A DNA stretch of 64,000 nucleotides. Origin: Apostichopus japonicus (lineage: Eukaryota; Echinodermata; Holothuroidea; Aspidochirotida; Stichopodidae). The number at the start of each line of letters is the position of its first letter. Position 1 is the stretch's first letter. The notes under the pieces are model-generated. The model ran no database searches, was not told where the DNA came from, and saw only the letters and a program-made list of their open reading frames with translations. The stretch covers positions 11,861,917 to 11,925,916 of the forward strand of contig NC_092571.1 of the NCBI RefSeq assembly GCF_037975245.1. The letters are read 5' to 3'. Shown here in pieces: positions 44,557-58,359 of the stretch. The translations under genes and the position numbers were made by a program.

Positions 44557-47344
44557 CATACATACATACATACATGTATATATAGATATATATGTTATTT
44601 ATTTATGAATGTATTTATATTGATCTCTTAATAATTCAATTTTAAGCATAAAATCCTCTGATGTACATTGCCCCTGGCAGGTAATCATGTATTCCACTTT
44701 AATTAATAATTATTTGTCGTGTATATAAGAGCAGCAGTCATATCGGTAACGTTAGGACCGCGGTTTCAGTGTGTGCGGTTCTGATTAATTGTGTCATCAG
44801 TCCTAACGATCTAATTTAAAACTGCAGTTGTGATAGGTCAGGGTGTAGTTTACCACCAGTCTACATCCTGTGCTTGATTCCCATTGGTACTGTTATGGTA
44901 GTATAGTAGGCGGGTTAATATAGAACTGTACTCTGGATGTGTATATTTGATAAAGATGGAAAGTATGACAGGTATGTTATGACTTCAAAACTTAAAGGGA
45001 ACCAGCTATCAGCTGGTGTTAAGTTTCACGCGCCATAATTCTGTGTGTTGTCCTGCTAATTTGCATGGTTAACGATTTAGATTACTCCAGAAATTTGGGA
45101 GGATATTGTGATAACTGTTAAACAGCTGTGTCTAATTAATCATTGCATTACGGAGTAATGTCACATAAGTTGCATCCTTGCAACTGTAGGGAGTATCATT
45201 GACTCACCTTTATTACCTGCACGGAAGTATATACATTGAGTCCTTGAAAGAGGGCCAAAATTGCAAGATCAACAAATGTTGTCATCAGGGTACATTGCTT
45301 GAATCCTCAAGACTGCTGCAGTATCCCAGACAAACCTTATAGTTATCATCGTTACAAACAAAACATTCGGTGACACGTGACTTTAAAACTTGACTTAGGT
45401 CCTTAGCAGTGAGTGGTAGAAGTGGTATCATGAAAGTGGTGAATTGCGCCGTATGTTTTTAAATGTTAATCACATCCACAGAATGGAAACAAGTTAAGAT
45501 TTATTCAAGACTAGGCTCTTATCCTTTGTACTGTTTATCCAGCTTAGGGGGGGGGGGTTGGATTTTTCATAATATCATTCACAGCTCAGAACATTAATGG
45601 TTTGTTGTTGTTGGGTGACCTATTCTCTTTACAATGAGGTAGACCAAACATACAGATGCGTTAACACAAACCTTGATCCCACTTGACAGCTTGTCAGATT
45701 TAAAACATTTTGGAATGATGACAATGTCTTATGTGACAAATATAAGTAAGCATTGTTCAAAGTGAAAGTGAGAAGTGAAATATTATAGGAGCTGTATTTA
45801 TGGAACAGGTCAAAGATAGTGTTAGGGAAAGATTCAATTGAATGATTTGGAATCTCTGGAGGTATGCATAGTAGTCATCACATGTTGTAGATAATATAAG
45901 CAAACTCCAACACTTCCTGATAACTTTAATGGCAATTTCTTGATGATGAAGTAGTTGTTAAACCAGTGGTCTGACTGAAGCCATACAGAATTGGGTACAA
46001 ATAGTAATAATATTCAGGACTTTAGAGGCCAAAAAAAATTAGGAATTGTAAGTGAAACACTCACAAAACTGAGGGGGGAAATCAGATATCAGGATTTTTT
46101 TTGGCGGGAAAAGTAGCCCATGCAGCCAGACCGGATATCCGATGCACCCCTGTACAAGATGCCATCTGAAATATATGATATAAATATATTAAGTCTATTT
46201 TGAATTGGTTTAGACAGATAACTCAATTTCATGTTTATTTAAGAGAGATATATGTGTATATATATATTTATGAAAACAATGTTGTGACATATCATGACAT
46301 AGTAAATGATTGTACAGTTTAATTTAATGATATGCTGATGATGATGGAGTTAATTAATCCTTGTTTGCCCAGTTATTTCTAAATCTAGATTGTTGGCAAG
46401 AGTTAATTACAAGCATTGATAGACCAATAATTGAACATCCAATAGTTATGAGCTCTATTGAAGTAGGAAATTTAAAACACCATGCTCTGGGTCAGGGGTG
46501 AAGCTACACTTCTGTTTCTAGATGGTGGGATGAGGGGGGGGGGGGGGGTGCAACACTGTTTTTTATCGGGACAGGCATGACTTATTTTCTAAAAAACATT
46601 TTTCTGAGACCTTTTTTTGGGGGTGGGGGGGAGGGACGACAAATATTTGGGGTGGGGCTAGCTCCCACCTGACTGGGCTATTGCTCTGGGTATATGCATG
46701 CAGTTACGAGCAACTTTAAAATATTATAGATAACATGTATTGCAATGTTACAGATGTGAGAAGTATTTGACCTACATTGACTGATACCGAATAAACTATT
46801 CCCTGCATGGGTTATATGATATTATCTGAAACCAGCCGGGCACTTCCAAGCTTTCCATTGTCAGTAATCACCATATGAGTATCAATAAGTTAATATTCAT
46901 CTTTGCTTTTCTTCAATTTTTTTTATATATTTTTTTTACAAATTCATGCTTGTTTGAGTTGTTTTGAATAACTATTTGTAAACTTATTCAAAAGCAAATG
47001 CATGATCCATTGTTGACTATAGACAATATAACAAAGTATTCACTAAAGTCTCTTCAGTAAATTTCAGTCTGTACCTCCTGGTATTGTCAAGATGTGTTAA
47101 GCAATATATACAAATGGAATATAGTAAACAGTTGGTGGGAATACTTAGAAAGAATTTCTAGAGACTGAAGTGACAATAATGAAGAAGCGCCTGGTACAAG
47201 TCTATGCAGCTCAGGCATGAGAAAACTATTGTTCTAAATATTTGGTAGCGATTCAGTATCTGTTGAACTATACATGACCTCTAACTAAAGCCTTTTAACG
47301 GCAAAGAGTTTGGTTATTAGCATATAACAGTACACATAAACCTT
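44072..47344. other. Non-coding stretch with microsatellite and possible TATA element
   Basis: TA and ACAT repeats lie at about 44501-44577. A TATATAAG at 44722-44729 is a possible core promoter element. A 190-bp segment (46493-46682) is flanked by GCTCTGGGT on both sides and may be a small insertion. G tracts occur at 45546-45556 and about 46535-46548. No gene is supported. Confidence 0.4.
44501..44577. repeat. TA microsatellite followed by an ACAT repeat
   Basis: Uninterrupted TA runs with one AAATA break pass into four or five ACAT units. Confidence 0.9.
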
Positions 47345-47349
47345 GCAGG

Positions 47350-48470
47350 ATAATAAGATAGGGTATCAGTTTACTAGAGCCAAACAAAGAGCTTGCAGAG
47401 TATGGTTTCAATTTTCTAGAACCAAACATAAAGCTTGCAGAATATGGTTTCAATTTGGAAGAACCAAACATAATGCTTGCAGAATATGGTTTCAATTTAC
47501 TGGAACCAAACATAAAGCTTGCAGAATATGGTTTCAAGATACTAGAACCAAACATAATGCTTGCAGAATATGGTTTCAATTTACTAGAACCAAACATAAA
47601 GCTTGCAGAATATGGTTTCAGTTTACTAGAACCAAACATAAAGCTTGCAGAATATAGTTTCAGTTTACTAGAACCAAAGATATAGCTTGCAGAATATGGT
47701 TTCAATTTACTGGAACCAAACATAATGCTTGCAGAATATGGTTTCAATTTACTAGAACCAAACATAGTGCTTGCAGAATATGGTTTCAATTCACTAAACT
47801 CATGCAGAAAATGTTATCAGTTTACTATGACCAAACATAAAGCTTGCAAAATTTGGTTTCAATTTAAAAGAACCAAACATAATGCTTGCAGAATATGGTT
47901 TCAGTTTAAAAGAACCAAACATAAAGCTTGCAGAATATGGTTTCAATTTACTAGAACCAAACATGATGCTTGCAGAATATGGTTTCAGTTTACTAGAACC
48001 AAACAAGCTCGCAGAATATGGTTTCAATTTACTAGAACCATGCAGGATATGGTTTTACTTTACTAAAGTCATATATAAACAATGTGGAATGTGGGTTCAA
48101 TATGCTACAACCAAATGTAAACCATGCAGAATATGGTTTCAGTTTACCAGAACCAGACATAATCAATGCGGAATGTGGTTTCAGTATATTAGAATAATGT
48201 AAACCATATGGAATCTGGTTTCAGTATATACTAAAATCGTACATGTTCGAACTATGTGGAAATTGGTTTCACTATGCTAGAACCATACAGAAAATATGTG
48301 GAATTTGGTTTCAATATACTGAAACAGTACATGAACCATAAATGGAATCTGGTTTCAGATTACTGTAATCGCTCATAACCATGCAGAATAGTTGCAGTTG
48401 TATTAGTGTAAACCATATGGAATCTAGTTTCAGTATACTAGAATAAAAAACCATTCAGAATTTGGTTTCA
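47350..48470. repeat. 42-bp satellite decaying toward its right end
   Basis: The unit is built on AACCAAACATAAAGCTTGCA and GAATATGGTTTCAATTTACT. Units are regular from about 47380 to 48040 and increasingly divergent to about 48470. The period is a multiple of three and the unit lacks stops in several frames, so long open frames appear on both strands (for example minus 47295-47789). These are not treated as genes. Confidence 0.92.
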
Positions 48471-51400
48471 GCTACTGTTTACTAAGTATCTCCAACACCT
48501 AGAAACAGCTAACAAATAACTGCTTCCCATCTGACCAGAGTTATATAAATAAAAATGAGATTTGCTTTATATATCGGGCATAAGTGTATTTTCATATACA
48601 TGTTTATTAAACCAATGTGTAATTTCCTATACATGCCCTAGTTGTAAATCAATTTTATAAACTAAAACTTCAAGGCTTCCCATATTTAGTATTAAAGATA
48701 TGAACCATTTTGTACACAGTTGTATTAGTTCCTAGATTATCATTTCTATCATGTTCAGCTTATGGCAAGCCTGCTCGATGCTGCAGTTTTCACCTCTGGT
48801 CACGTGTCAACGTGAAGTCGTTTTTTTAGAGTCAATATTAGGCAGATTTTCAAGGCTCCTATTATACCAGGGTATCTTCATTACCTAAATCTGCAGAAAT
48901 TTTTCCTTTTCAATTAATGACAAAAACATTGTTTTTTTGGAAAAGGTCTTGTTTTACTTTTGTAACGTTTCAGTGCTAATACGAAAACAGTATCTGGATA
49001 AACCTTGGAATCAGATTTGATTCATTACTAAATTATTTCTTTTTGTCGTTGTTTTGATGAAACAGCGTCTTAGTTTGATTGGTTGCGATCTTTATTCTGG
49101 CCTTGGCGCTCGACTGGTTGCTTGTTTACACATTTCCACACACACGCACACATTATGCCTTAAACCTCTTGTTTTGTGTTCAAAAGTCAAAAGCATAAAA
49201 ACAAGGATCAATGAAGAGTAAAGGAAAGAAGTTAGTCAAAACTTGGAAAGGCAAAGGGGAGAGCCACTGAGGAAACCAAAACAGTTCATCGATTGCATGA
49301 GACACTAGACTCTCTGTATTATATTTAATGGTTTATAATAACAACCAAAATGTCACAAATTGACCAACTCGATCTCTTAGAAAGGTGCAACGTAAAAGCT
49401 ATTAGCTATTAAAGATGACAATAAAAAAATTTAAAAAATTAGCAGCTAAAAATCCATGTCTTAGTCTTCACACGTTTTTCAAGTATATTTGTTCAGTACA
49501 TGAACAAGTTTTTGTCCTCTGGGTAGATTTCCCCCGACTTGTCAGTTTTACAACTTAAGGGCAAGCCTGCTTAATCCTGAATTTTCTCCTCCCCATAAAC
49601 AATTACAAAACTGTGACACACCTCTGGAAAACTTTACCTACTAAAAAATGTATGTTAAAACTCTACTACTCCAAATTCTTGCCTCTTTCCTTATAAATAT
49701 TCTTCCCTCCCTCCCCCCCCCCCCCTCCTCTCTCTATGGAATTCTCCAGGGCAGTCTTTTTGTCTTATTGTTCATGCTTCCTCACGGGTTATTCAGCCAA
49801 TGGTCCTCGACAGAGCTCTTGAGAATATGCAGCATTGAAATAATCGATTTATGAAAACACTCCATTGGTTTCCTTCAACCTCGGGGGAAATCCTCGATGA
49901 AAGACATGATTTTGAATTTTGATTCAAGAAACGGTCGAGATGTGGCTGCGTTTAGACTAATCGTCTCTTCCGATAAGAGTAGAATGAAAGAAAATCCTAT
50001 TAGAGATTTATGGTCGAGTGGCTCATCCAATTAATTAATAGTACAGCTATTAATTAATTTAGCCAAGTGACGATTATTTAAAACTACAATTTTGCTTCCT
50101 CTATATCAGGCAGTATAGTCCTGTATGGTGTAAAAACTTTCGAATGAAGTCACGATTTCTGAGTAGTTCGTGCATACAGGAAACAGGTTTTATCACTTAT
50201 TTATGTAAAAAAGGAAAAATCATATATCACACACATTTGATATAAAAAGCATTACATATTGCTAGAGATTACAACAAGGTTCAAAAGCATGATTGAGGAT
50301 TTGAAATTCAAATTTTACAAATAATTCCAAGACTCGACTAAAGAATTAAGAAACTTCAGTGGTGAAGGAGCAGGGCAAAGTGTGACAGTTCCACCATGTG
50401 TGAATAATCACTGCTTGTTGAATTTGGGGAAACACCAACTTACAGTGCGGAAATAGGCAAAAAAAGGAACGGAGAGTTGAAGGCAAAGTTTTGAACCATA
50501 TGGTTAAAAGTCTCAAGGCTGAGTTTATTATTATTAAGTAAAGTACAGAAAATGTTTTATATTAATGTCAGCTGGGCTAGGACTCTATATATATATTGCA
50601 TCATAATCATGAGTTAATCACAAAAATGCAAAAAATGTAGCATTTTAAATTTCCAATAGAGAAAATGTTTTGTCTCAGCAATGTATTTCAACCTTTGTTA
50701 TTTTCCCCTTCATATTTGTTGTTTTGTTTGGAGTTGTCATACGTTGTGCATTCATGACGAACTAAAACAACATGTTACTTACATGTATCAAAAGGTGTAA
50801 CTTTACTGTTCTGATAATTATAAAAGCTTCTGTACTAACGTAAATATTATTTTAAGTTGTTTATTGAAGAGCACCAGGTAGTAACTGTTTGCTCTTAAGC
50901 ATGCTGCATTGTCACTGCAACGAAGAACACTCAGTAGCTGTTTGCTTCGTTTTCCCAGCATGCTGCATTGTTAATCATAAAAGTCATTTTTGTGTTTGTA
51001 CGAAAAGAGTTGAATGTATCATAGATATCGCTCATTTTATAATAGTAATAATTGTACAGAAAGTGAAAAGATTACTGTAAATTTAAAGTAACTTAACTAT
51101 TTCTGAATTTTGGTCACAATGCACAAAGATAATGTATATAGATAATTGAATTTAGTTTTGAATTACTTTACCAAGCCATTTCATTTTGATGTAGTAAATA
51201 TTTCAAGTGTACATTTTAAAGGCAAATTGAGATCCATCTTTTATTTTCTATAACTATTCAAAAATAGGTGATTGAGGAGGGGGAAGGGGGTGGGGGGCAG
51301 GGATGGAGGAGAAGGGGATGCATTTCGGTCCTCCATTTATTCAGGACCACCCAAATGCACCCTGGAGCTTGACCCTGAGGAGGGCCTGAACAAGACCATT

Positions 51401-52164
51401 GATAGCATCTGTACATTTTATGTCTATTTATACATTTTGTACTTTCAGTATCCTTAAGGGTCACCTCTAGAGCAATCGACATTTTCTGTACCGGTACTAT
51501 AACAGATCTCTTTTGAATGTTAGATTTTGTGAGGATGTATGGTTTCGAAGTTTGATAGTACCCCCCCGCCCCCCTCCACAGTCAATGGGCTCAGTTGAAC
51601 ACTTCCATGATGCATGGCATACCACACCTGCCAAACTTAATAGAGGTGAGTGGGGAGGGGAGGGGGGGGAAAGCATATGGTTCCTAAGGGCACTGCTCTA
51701 GAAATATTTTGAAGGGTCTGTTTGAGCTGGAAAGAATTACTTCAGTGGTCGATAGAGGCAGGACATCTCCTATGCTGTTTAGAAAATTGTCATTAGGTTT
51801 TATTAGCATGATGACCTTTTGAGGCAATGGATGGTGATCTATAAATTCATGATGGTTTTGATTAGTTTTATTTAATTTTTCTTTTAATTTCCTTCATCAT
51901 GATTAAGTAATCGTGATTAATAAATCATGATTAATGAATAATTAATTAACTACATAAGAACTGATTGTATTTTTGTTTACATGTCTTTGTCATCATGACT
52001 AGATGAATGCTGTAACAAAAACAAAATATTTAAAAACTAAAGTACATTTGGATTGATAAAAATGTTAAAATAAGTTCATATTTTGCAACTATTATAGAAC
52101 TATAAGTGCAATATATATTTTGTGTACATGGCATTTTACAATAAACGATACATTTTCTTTGCAG
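48471..52164. other. Non-coding stretch
   Basis: AT-rich, with a C tract at about 49714-49725 and G-rich tracts near 51276-51310 and 51650-51670. A good acceptor at 50109 opens a frame of about 44 codons, but no clear donor or motif supports an exon. Confidence 0.4.
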
Positions 52165-52242
52165 AATTCAGAGGTGTCTATCAGTGCATACAAGCAAGTC
52201 AGGCCAGTGTATGGGAATTCTAAGATAGTTTTGTATAATTAA
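52165..52242 (+). CDS. Weak candidate terminal exon
   Basis: A strong acceptor (CATTTTCTTTGCAG) is followed by an open stretch. In phase 0 it encodes 25 residues with tyrosines (SAYKQVRPVYGNSK) and ends TAA at 52240-52242. All three frames are open for about 20 codons, so the reading is unsure. It could be a last exon of the receptor-like gene or chance. Confidence 0.2.
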   Translation, partial: NSEVSISAYKQVRPVYGNSKIVLYN

Positions 52243-52989
52243 TCAGTTTCAATTGTATTATATCTTTGGAATATATTCACCATGCTGCTGGTTATACAGA
52301 GAGTGGAATAATATACTCCTCATATCGGTGTAAAAGAGAGGCATACAGGCATGCTGTGTCTCTTATGGTTAATATGCCCAGCGGGGCGTATATGTTAAAT
52401 CTTGGTGTGCTTATAAAAACCAGAACACAATAAAAATCAAGAAAAAGTCCCGGTTCAATGACTCTTGACCATACTCCTTGTAATCTCTCAGACTTTTCTC
52501 TGTGTGTTTTACATGATAACAACGCCCAGTCCCTGACCAATATCACTTTCAACTTGCTCTGCGGGTTTTACCAGTCCGCTATTCAACTTGGTATTTTCTT
52601 TGAAATTTGTTGAATTGTCCGATTTAAATTCTTTTATCGCTTGTTTGGGCGTCACAAAGCTGCCATTGTGGAGAGCGTTTGTGGAATCTCTTCTTTTGTA
52701 TAAGCCATTGTCGATGGTCAGCCATGAGAATGTGTGGTTACCTTTGATAGTAAGCAGTATTTTAGTCAAGGGCAGGTAATGGGATTAAAACCAACATCTT
52801 CTTTTATGTAACCAGAGCTAGCATGCTACGCTACATAGAATGATTTCCCTAATTTGATTTGATTATTTGACAGAGAGATGTCACTAGTGACAGCTCTCTT
52901 GTCAAATAGCTATCACAGCCATAATTCACAAGAAGGTTTAATGTTGAATTACAGAAGACCTTTAACTGATCGCAGGACATGGAGTTTAA

Positions 52990-53348
52990 GGGTGTGAAGA
53001 CTCGCCCAAAAAGAAACGTCTAATGCCGGTAATCTGACCTAGTTTCGAATGAGGTGGTAACAGAAGTGTTAGACACCACCATCGATCCCAGAAAATACAC
53101 ACACAGCCTTACTACCATCGGTAATTAGACACTAGTGTACAGTCAGTACATACAGCTGCGGTCAATACCCACAGCACAGTGTACAAATGATACAGCGATG
53201 GACATCTCAAGTCCAGCTAAAGATAACAAGGTATCACGTTTCATTATTGTCTGCATTTTGTAGAGACAAGAGAAAAACTTCACTTCAAGCAACGGAAAGT
53301 AAACTTTTTAAAGATGGCGGTACGCTGCTTGGGGAGTCTTCAATGCCT
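52990..53348. mobile_element. TTAA-type miniature element, piggyBac-like, copy 2 (inverted)
   Basis: It is the reverse complement of 26118-26476 over its full 359 bp with moderate divergence. It is flanked by TTAA (52986-52989) on the left and ATAA (53349-53352) on the right, the latter one base from TTAA. It has no transposase. Confidence 0.8.
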
Positions 53349-53873
53349 ATAAAGCACGGAGCTGCTATACTCTATCTCTATAGTAGCTCCCTGGTTAAAG
53401 CATTGTTCAGTGTTGTAGTCTATGCCTACCCTTCAGACTGCTATCATGTAAATCAGTGCTTTGAAAATTATTGGTTGTTGTTTGGTTCTCAATGCTACTC
53501 CGATGTGTGGTGGGGGAGGGGGGTGGGTGGGGGAGGAGGCGGGATGCAGCGGGAGGGGCCCCAACTGCTAATATAACCCAATAATATAACCCAATATTTA
53601 ATGAACAAGATGTGATATTTTGTTTCTTTGAACTTGAATCTGAGGAAAATCACGTTCAAACCTTAAATATGATATAAAATGGTTTTGTTCAAAAGGCTCT
53701 TGCCAAATAATTGGGTCAGTCAAACACTATGAGAAACGAAGACAATCTCTCCCCACATAGTCCATGGCAATGAATTATCCAATCTACATATCAGATTTAA
53801 ATGAACATATTTCCAAATTTGATTTCTCAGCAACAGAACAAGCTATCATGTTGGGTGGTGTTGTGCCTTCATG

Positions 53874-54180
53874 CAGGGGGTAGGAGCCGGGGGGGCACTT
53901 TTTTTCCCTCCAAAATAGCAAATGTGCCCTACTGGCAAATAAAATGTACCCCTTTGATGAGGAACAATTCTTTTGGATATTTTAAGCCTTTATTACTGTT
54001 AAATGGATTCACGTGCACCATAATAGTATCGATAGCATACTAACACATCATATATATTTAAGTGATATGGCCGGTGTGTATCTGTTTATAGCATAACAAG
54101 CGGTGGTTGTGGAATAAAAAAGTGCCCCTTTGATGTTGTGCCCCTGTGCCCCCACTTTTTGGAAGCTTCCTACCCCCCTG
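53874..54180. mobile_element. hAT-like miniature transposon with perfect 8-bp target duplication
   Basis: The 307-bp element has inverted ends CAGGGGGTAGGA and (complement) CAGGGGGGTAGGA. It is flanked on both sides by CCTTCATG (53866-53873 and 54181-54188). The CAGGG end and 8-bp duplication are typical of hAT. It has no coding capacity. Confidence 0.88.
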
Positions 54181-54188
54181 CCTTCATG

Positions 54189-56639
54189 TCTATTTTGATT
54201 GCTTGGTTTAAATGTTTAACTTAAAAGCGTATATGACTTGGTTATCCCCTTTAATTCATTCTTTGACCTTGGCTTGGATATGAAACTAGTACTATTTGAA
54301 ATATATATTAACTAGTACAATCTTATGCTACCCCTGGGTCCGATAAGGTTCCTTACTTGTGGTTTAAATAGTTAATAAAACCCTGTTAACTCGTTAAACT
54401 AAAACCCGTTAAATCCTTCTCATTATGTCTTTAGAGTCTACTGGATGGAGAGTGCATGAGCCATGGAGCAGGGCTTTAAAGGTTTTTAAGGTACACAACT
54501 AATAAATATGGCTTCAACTGATTGGTTGATGGTGCTCACACTCTGTGGGGGGGGGGGGGGGTGGGGTATATAATGGACCCTCTTAGGATACCCAACTTTC
54601 ACATAGACTTGAATGATGTGTAATGTACTCATGCAGACACAATTATTAGCAATCTATTCACTCAGGTGGCAAAAAAATAATCTATACTAATGGCTGAAAA
54701 ACAGTAGTGGTGGTATTAACATAGGGAAAAGTTTCTTTGTAGAACACCTGATATGCGATACATGGAAGTGAATGTTGTATATGGAAGTCAAAGGCAAGAA
54801 ATAACAGGTGGCATCAACAAGCAATTGCCACACACCTCGTTTGATGCTAGCAATGTCCCATGGTGGAAGATGGCTGGGCAAAGTGCAGGGGATTAAGGTG
54901 GGGGATTAAGATGGGAGAAGGGAGCTAAGAATATGTTAGATTAATGCTGATCCTGGCACTGATGGGTATATACCTGCAATAGAAGTGATGTATAAAATAG
55001 TTTGAATTTGGAAGGTTCCATTTGAGCATGTGATGTGCGAGTTAAACTGGAGTAACATTTGCTACAGGTTTAATTACTTTCAAAATGTCACCAGCTACCA
55101 TGTATACACAATTAACCAGTGAGAACCAATGAATTAAAAAACTACACACTTAAAGTGTATACATTGAAATACTATGTGTCTGTCATAGCACCCCACAGGC
55201 ATAAACTGAAGTAATTAGTGAGAGATGAATTCCGAAGTCAATGGATCTGTATTGATTCGTCCGTTGCCATTCGATCGTCGTATGGATGGATGGATTAGTT
55301 GTTCAGGATTTAATGATTTTCCAATGGTCTAACAATCGCTCAACTCCACTTAAAAGGCCATCTCTGTATTCACCTTAAAATGGCCTGTCAGAACTGAACA
55401 AAAACTCTGCTGACACTCCAAAGAGATTCTCGTTGACAGTAATTCATACATTTAAGAATGGATTGTGTTCGTTAACGGTTAAAGAGTCTTCGTAAATTGC
55501 TTTCAGGGAAAAGCGATATTGTCCTTTCATTTTGCTTCCTTTTATCTTTCCTTAAATGTCAGCAGTATTATATCCAAATCTGCTAGAAAAATCAAATAAT
55601 GGTCACTTAGTTTCAAACGTCATGTATCATATCTTAACAACCGTTTTCAGATTATTTGGCCCATGCTAATTAAATATTTTATTGTTTAATTTTAAGACCC
55701 CCTCAATTTCTGATGAACATTACTGGAAGGTTCTTAAAACCTTCCCAGAATCCTTTTGAAATTTGGTAACTGCAATTCTGATAACCTTCCAAACTTATAT
55801 AGTCTCCCACATAACTCCAAAATGCATGGTAATGGCCACTAAAACCCATATGAAAAGGTCCAATTTCATGGAGAAAATTATTGTCCTCCTAGTTGAAGAT
55901 TTATTTTGATGGGATTTCTATGACTTATATCATCTGTTACCAGAGGGCACCATGTTGACAGACAAATGTCATAAGGGTAACAAGTTTAGACCAAAACATG
56001 CTCACTTGGGTTTTATTGGATAAATTAAATCAACCAGTAAGGTGTTAGGGGTTCCCTGAGGCAAAACCATTTTCCTTGTTGCTGATGCTGATATCGTCCC
56101 ATGTTCAGTAGAAGGGGTAGATCCAGGATTCTAAAATAGGGGATATGAAGTATTTCATTCATTTCATTTATTTCGTCTATACATAAGAACAACAGAACAA
56201 AGTGGTATAGTATAAACAGGACACAAGAAAAACAATAGTAGTTTATCGAGCTAGCGACCAAAAATATAACAAATAACAATGAAAGAAGGTAACAATTAAG
56301 AGTACAAAAATATAAACATGTTTTCAATAAGGGGTGGTCTCCCCCCCCCCCCCGAGAAAGTAAACTTTTATTCAATAAATGGTGCATTCTGCGGCATATT
56401 TAGGCTACACATAATATATACTATGCATAAAGTATAATATGCAAGATTATGCAAATAACTACTTTTAATTCTTTTGGTGGGTGGTTGAAAAAGGTTCGGG
56501 TGGGGGATGTGGCAGCAAACACCCGGCTCCATGGGTCTCTGCCTGTTTCTGCCTCTGCACTAAGTCCATATGACATTTGCACTGGGTCTATATTTACCTC
56601 TGATATGTCAAATATATTACCTTTGCATTAGTTTTACAT
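54189..56639. other. Non-coding stretch
   Basis: No gene or named repeat is recognised. A G tract at about 54547-54561 and a C tract at 56341-56353 are present. Confidence 0.4.
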
Positions 56640-57205
56640 TAGATATCTTACATGACCACTGCAGTGGAGCTATATTATGCATGTACTAACCCTATTAACT
56701 ATGTGTAGATTAACATTACCTATGTGTAGATTAACATTACCTCATAGGAAGTCCTACATATTATACCTTTGCATATTTTACCTTTCATACATTACCTATG
56801 AACCGATCTTATATTACCCCTGCAATGGAGCTATATTACGTACTAGCCCTATTACCTATGTGTTAGTGCAGATTAACATTACCTCCTAGGAAGTCCTATA
56901 TATTATACCTTTGCATATTTTACCTATTAAACATTACCTTTGAACTGATCTTACATTACCTCTGCAATGGAGCTATATTACGTACGTATTAGCCCTATGA
57001 CCTATGCATTGGTGCAAATTAACATTACCTCCTAGGAAGTCCTATATATTATACCTTTGCATATGTTACCTATTATACATTACCTATGAATTGATCTTAC
57101 ATTACCTCTGCAATGGAGCTATATTAAGTACGTACTAGCCCTATTACCTATGGATTTGTGCAGATTAACATTACCTCCTAGGTTATATATACCTCATATT
57201 ATACC
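56640..57205. repeat. Four-unit tandem array, unit 145-160 bp
   Basis: The motif GCAATGGAGCTATATTA recurs at about 56662, 56822, 56966 and 57111. Between them TTAACATTACCTCCTAGG and TATTATACCTTTGCATA recur in the same order. Units are built from shorter ATTACCT-type words. Confidence 0.85.
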
Positions 57206-58359
57206 TTTGTATTAGTTCTGGGAGAAATTGTCAGGAGTTTCTTTAGAAATGTCTGATGAAATATGCTTTTGGGTTAATTCGCAAGATTTCTTGCCCAGTT
57301 TAGTAATGGCCGAAAGCTTTCCATTGCAGCATATCAAGTCTCCCTTCTAGTTTATAACCAACTCTATGGTTTGACCTACAGTTGACCTCATATTTTTTTT
57401 ACCTTTTTTAATCAATACTCCAAAAGTGTGTTCGCAAATGCTGCAAATTGTCCATCTTCAAAACACCACAAATATTGATGCTTCAAAATGTTATTGGAGC
57501 AATCCTGTTTTTAGGAGAAACTAATTGAATTTGTGTTAAAACGTCTGAGGCGACTACACGCTCAAAGTAAGAAAGAAATGAACGGGAGGGGGGGTTGGTG
57601 GAGGGGGGCAGAGGGACGAGAGCAGGTCATAGTTGTTGACGTAAAAGCTAAATGTAATTACCACACAAATATCATAAAAGTGAATTAACTGAGTGACAAT
57701 TTTAAACCTTTCCTCTTACGACTTCTAACAGCGTTTTGAGATGCTGACGTCAACTCTTTCAATGTCCTTCACTTATTTTTTTAATCAAACAATTTTTTAT
57801 TCTATTAATACTAACTTTTAAAAAAAAGAAAAAGTATTTGCTGACTATTAAAAAAAAAAAAAGGGTCTCTCCAATTTGGAGTGCCGACTTCTTACAGGGA
57901 TGAAAACATGTTTTTTTTTTGTGTCCATTTATATAACATCGATGCTTTCCATATGTATGAAGATAACAAAAGCTGTGTACTGTTTGCGATGAAGAATTAC
58001 ATGCTAGGATCCCTTTTACTCCTACAGAATATGCTACAGGATTTGTTATTATATGTGTACATCATTCTGCCTCTATATTGGTTTCCTTCCTTCCTGTACC
58101 CCGTAATCCCTCGACTGGTAGGAGATTAACGAAACAGAGTATTTCTTCATGGTTGAATTATGTAACCATTGTTTCAAAATGTTGTATTGGACGATTAATG
58201 GCGTGCAAAAGCATGAAAACTGAAAGCACATCAAAATTTCTGTCTGGTTTGAGAAAAAATGGGGTCACCTCCATATTCTCACGATTTCCTTTTGAAATCA
58301 TCTTCTCAATTTACACAGGTGCCTTTCTGCTGATTTTGTATTCCCATCGCCACAGGAAA
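57206..58359. other. Non-coding stretch
   Basis: AT-rich with A runs near 57851-57863 and a G-rich tract at 57588-57612. Small open frames at 57881-58129 and 58078-58362 have no motif. Confidence 0.4.

Noticed and set aside
47295-48202. Several 100-160 codon open frames on both strands
   Set aside because: They are by-products of the 42-bp satellite, which is open in several frames at once.
52509-52769. 86-codon minus-strand frame with protein-like composition
   Set aside because: The plus strand is also open here and no splice acceptor with a pyrimidine tract precedes it on the minus strand; not enough to call an exon.
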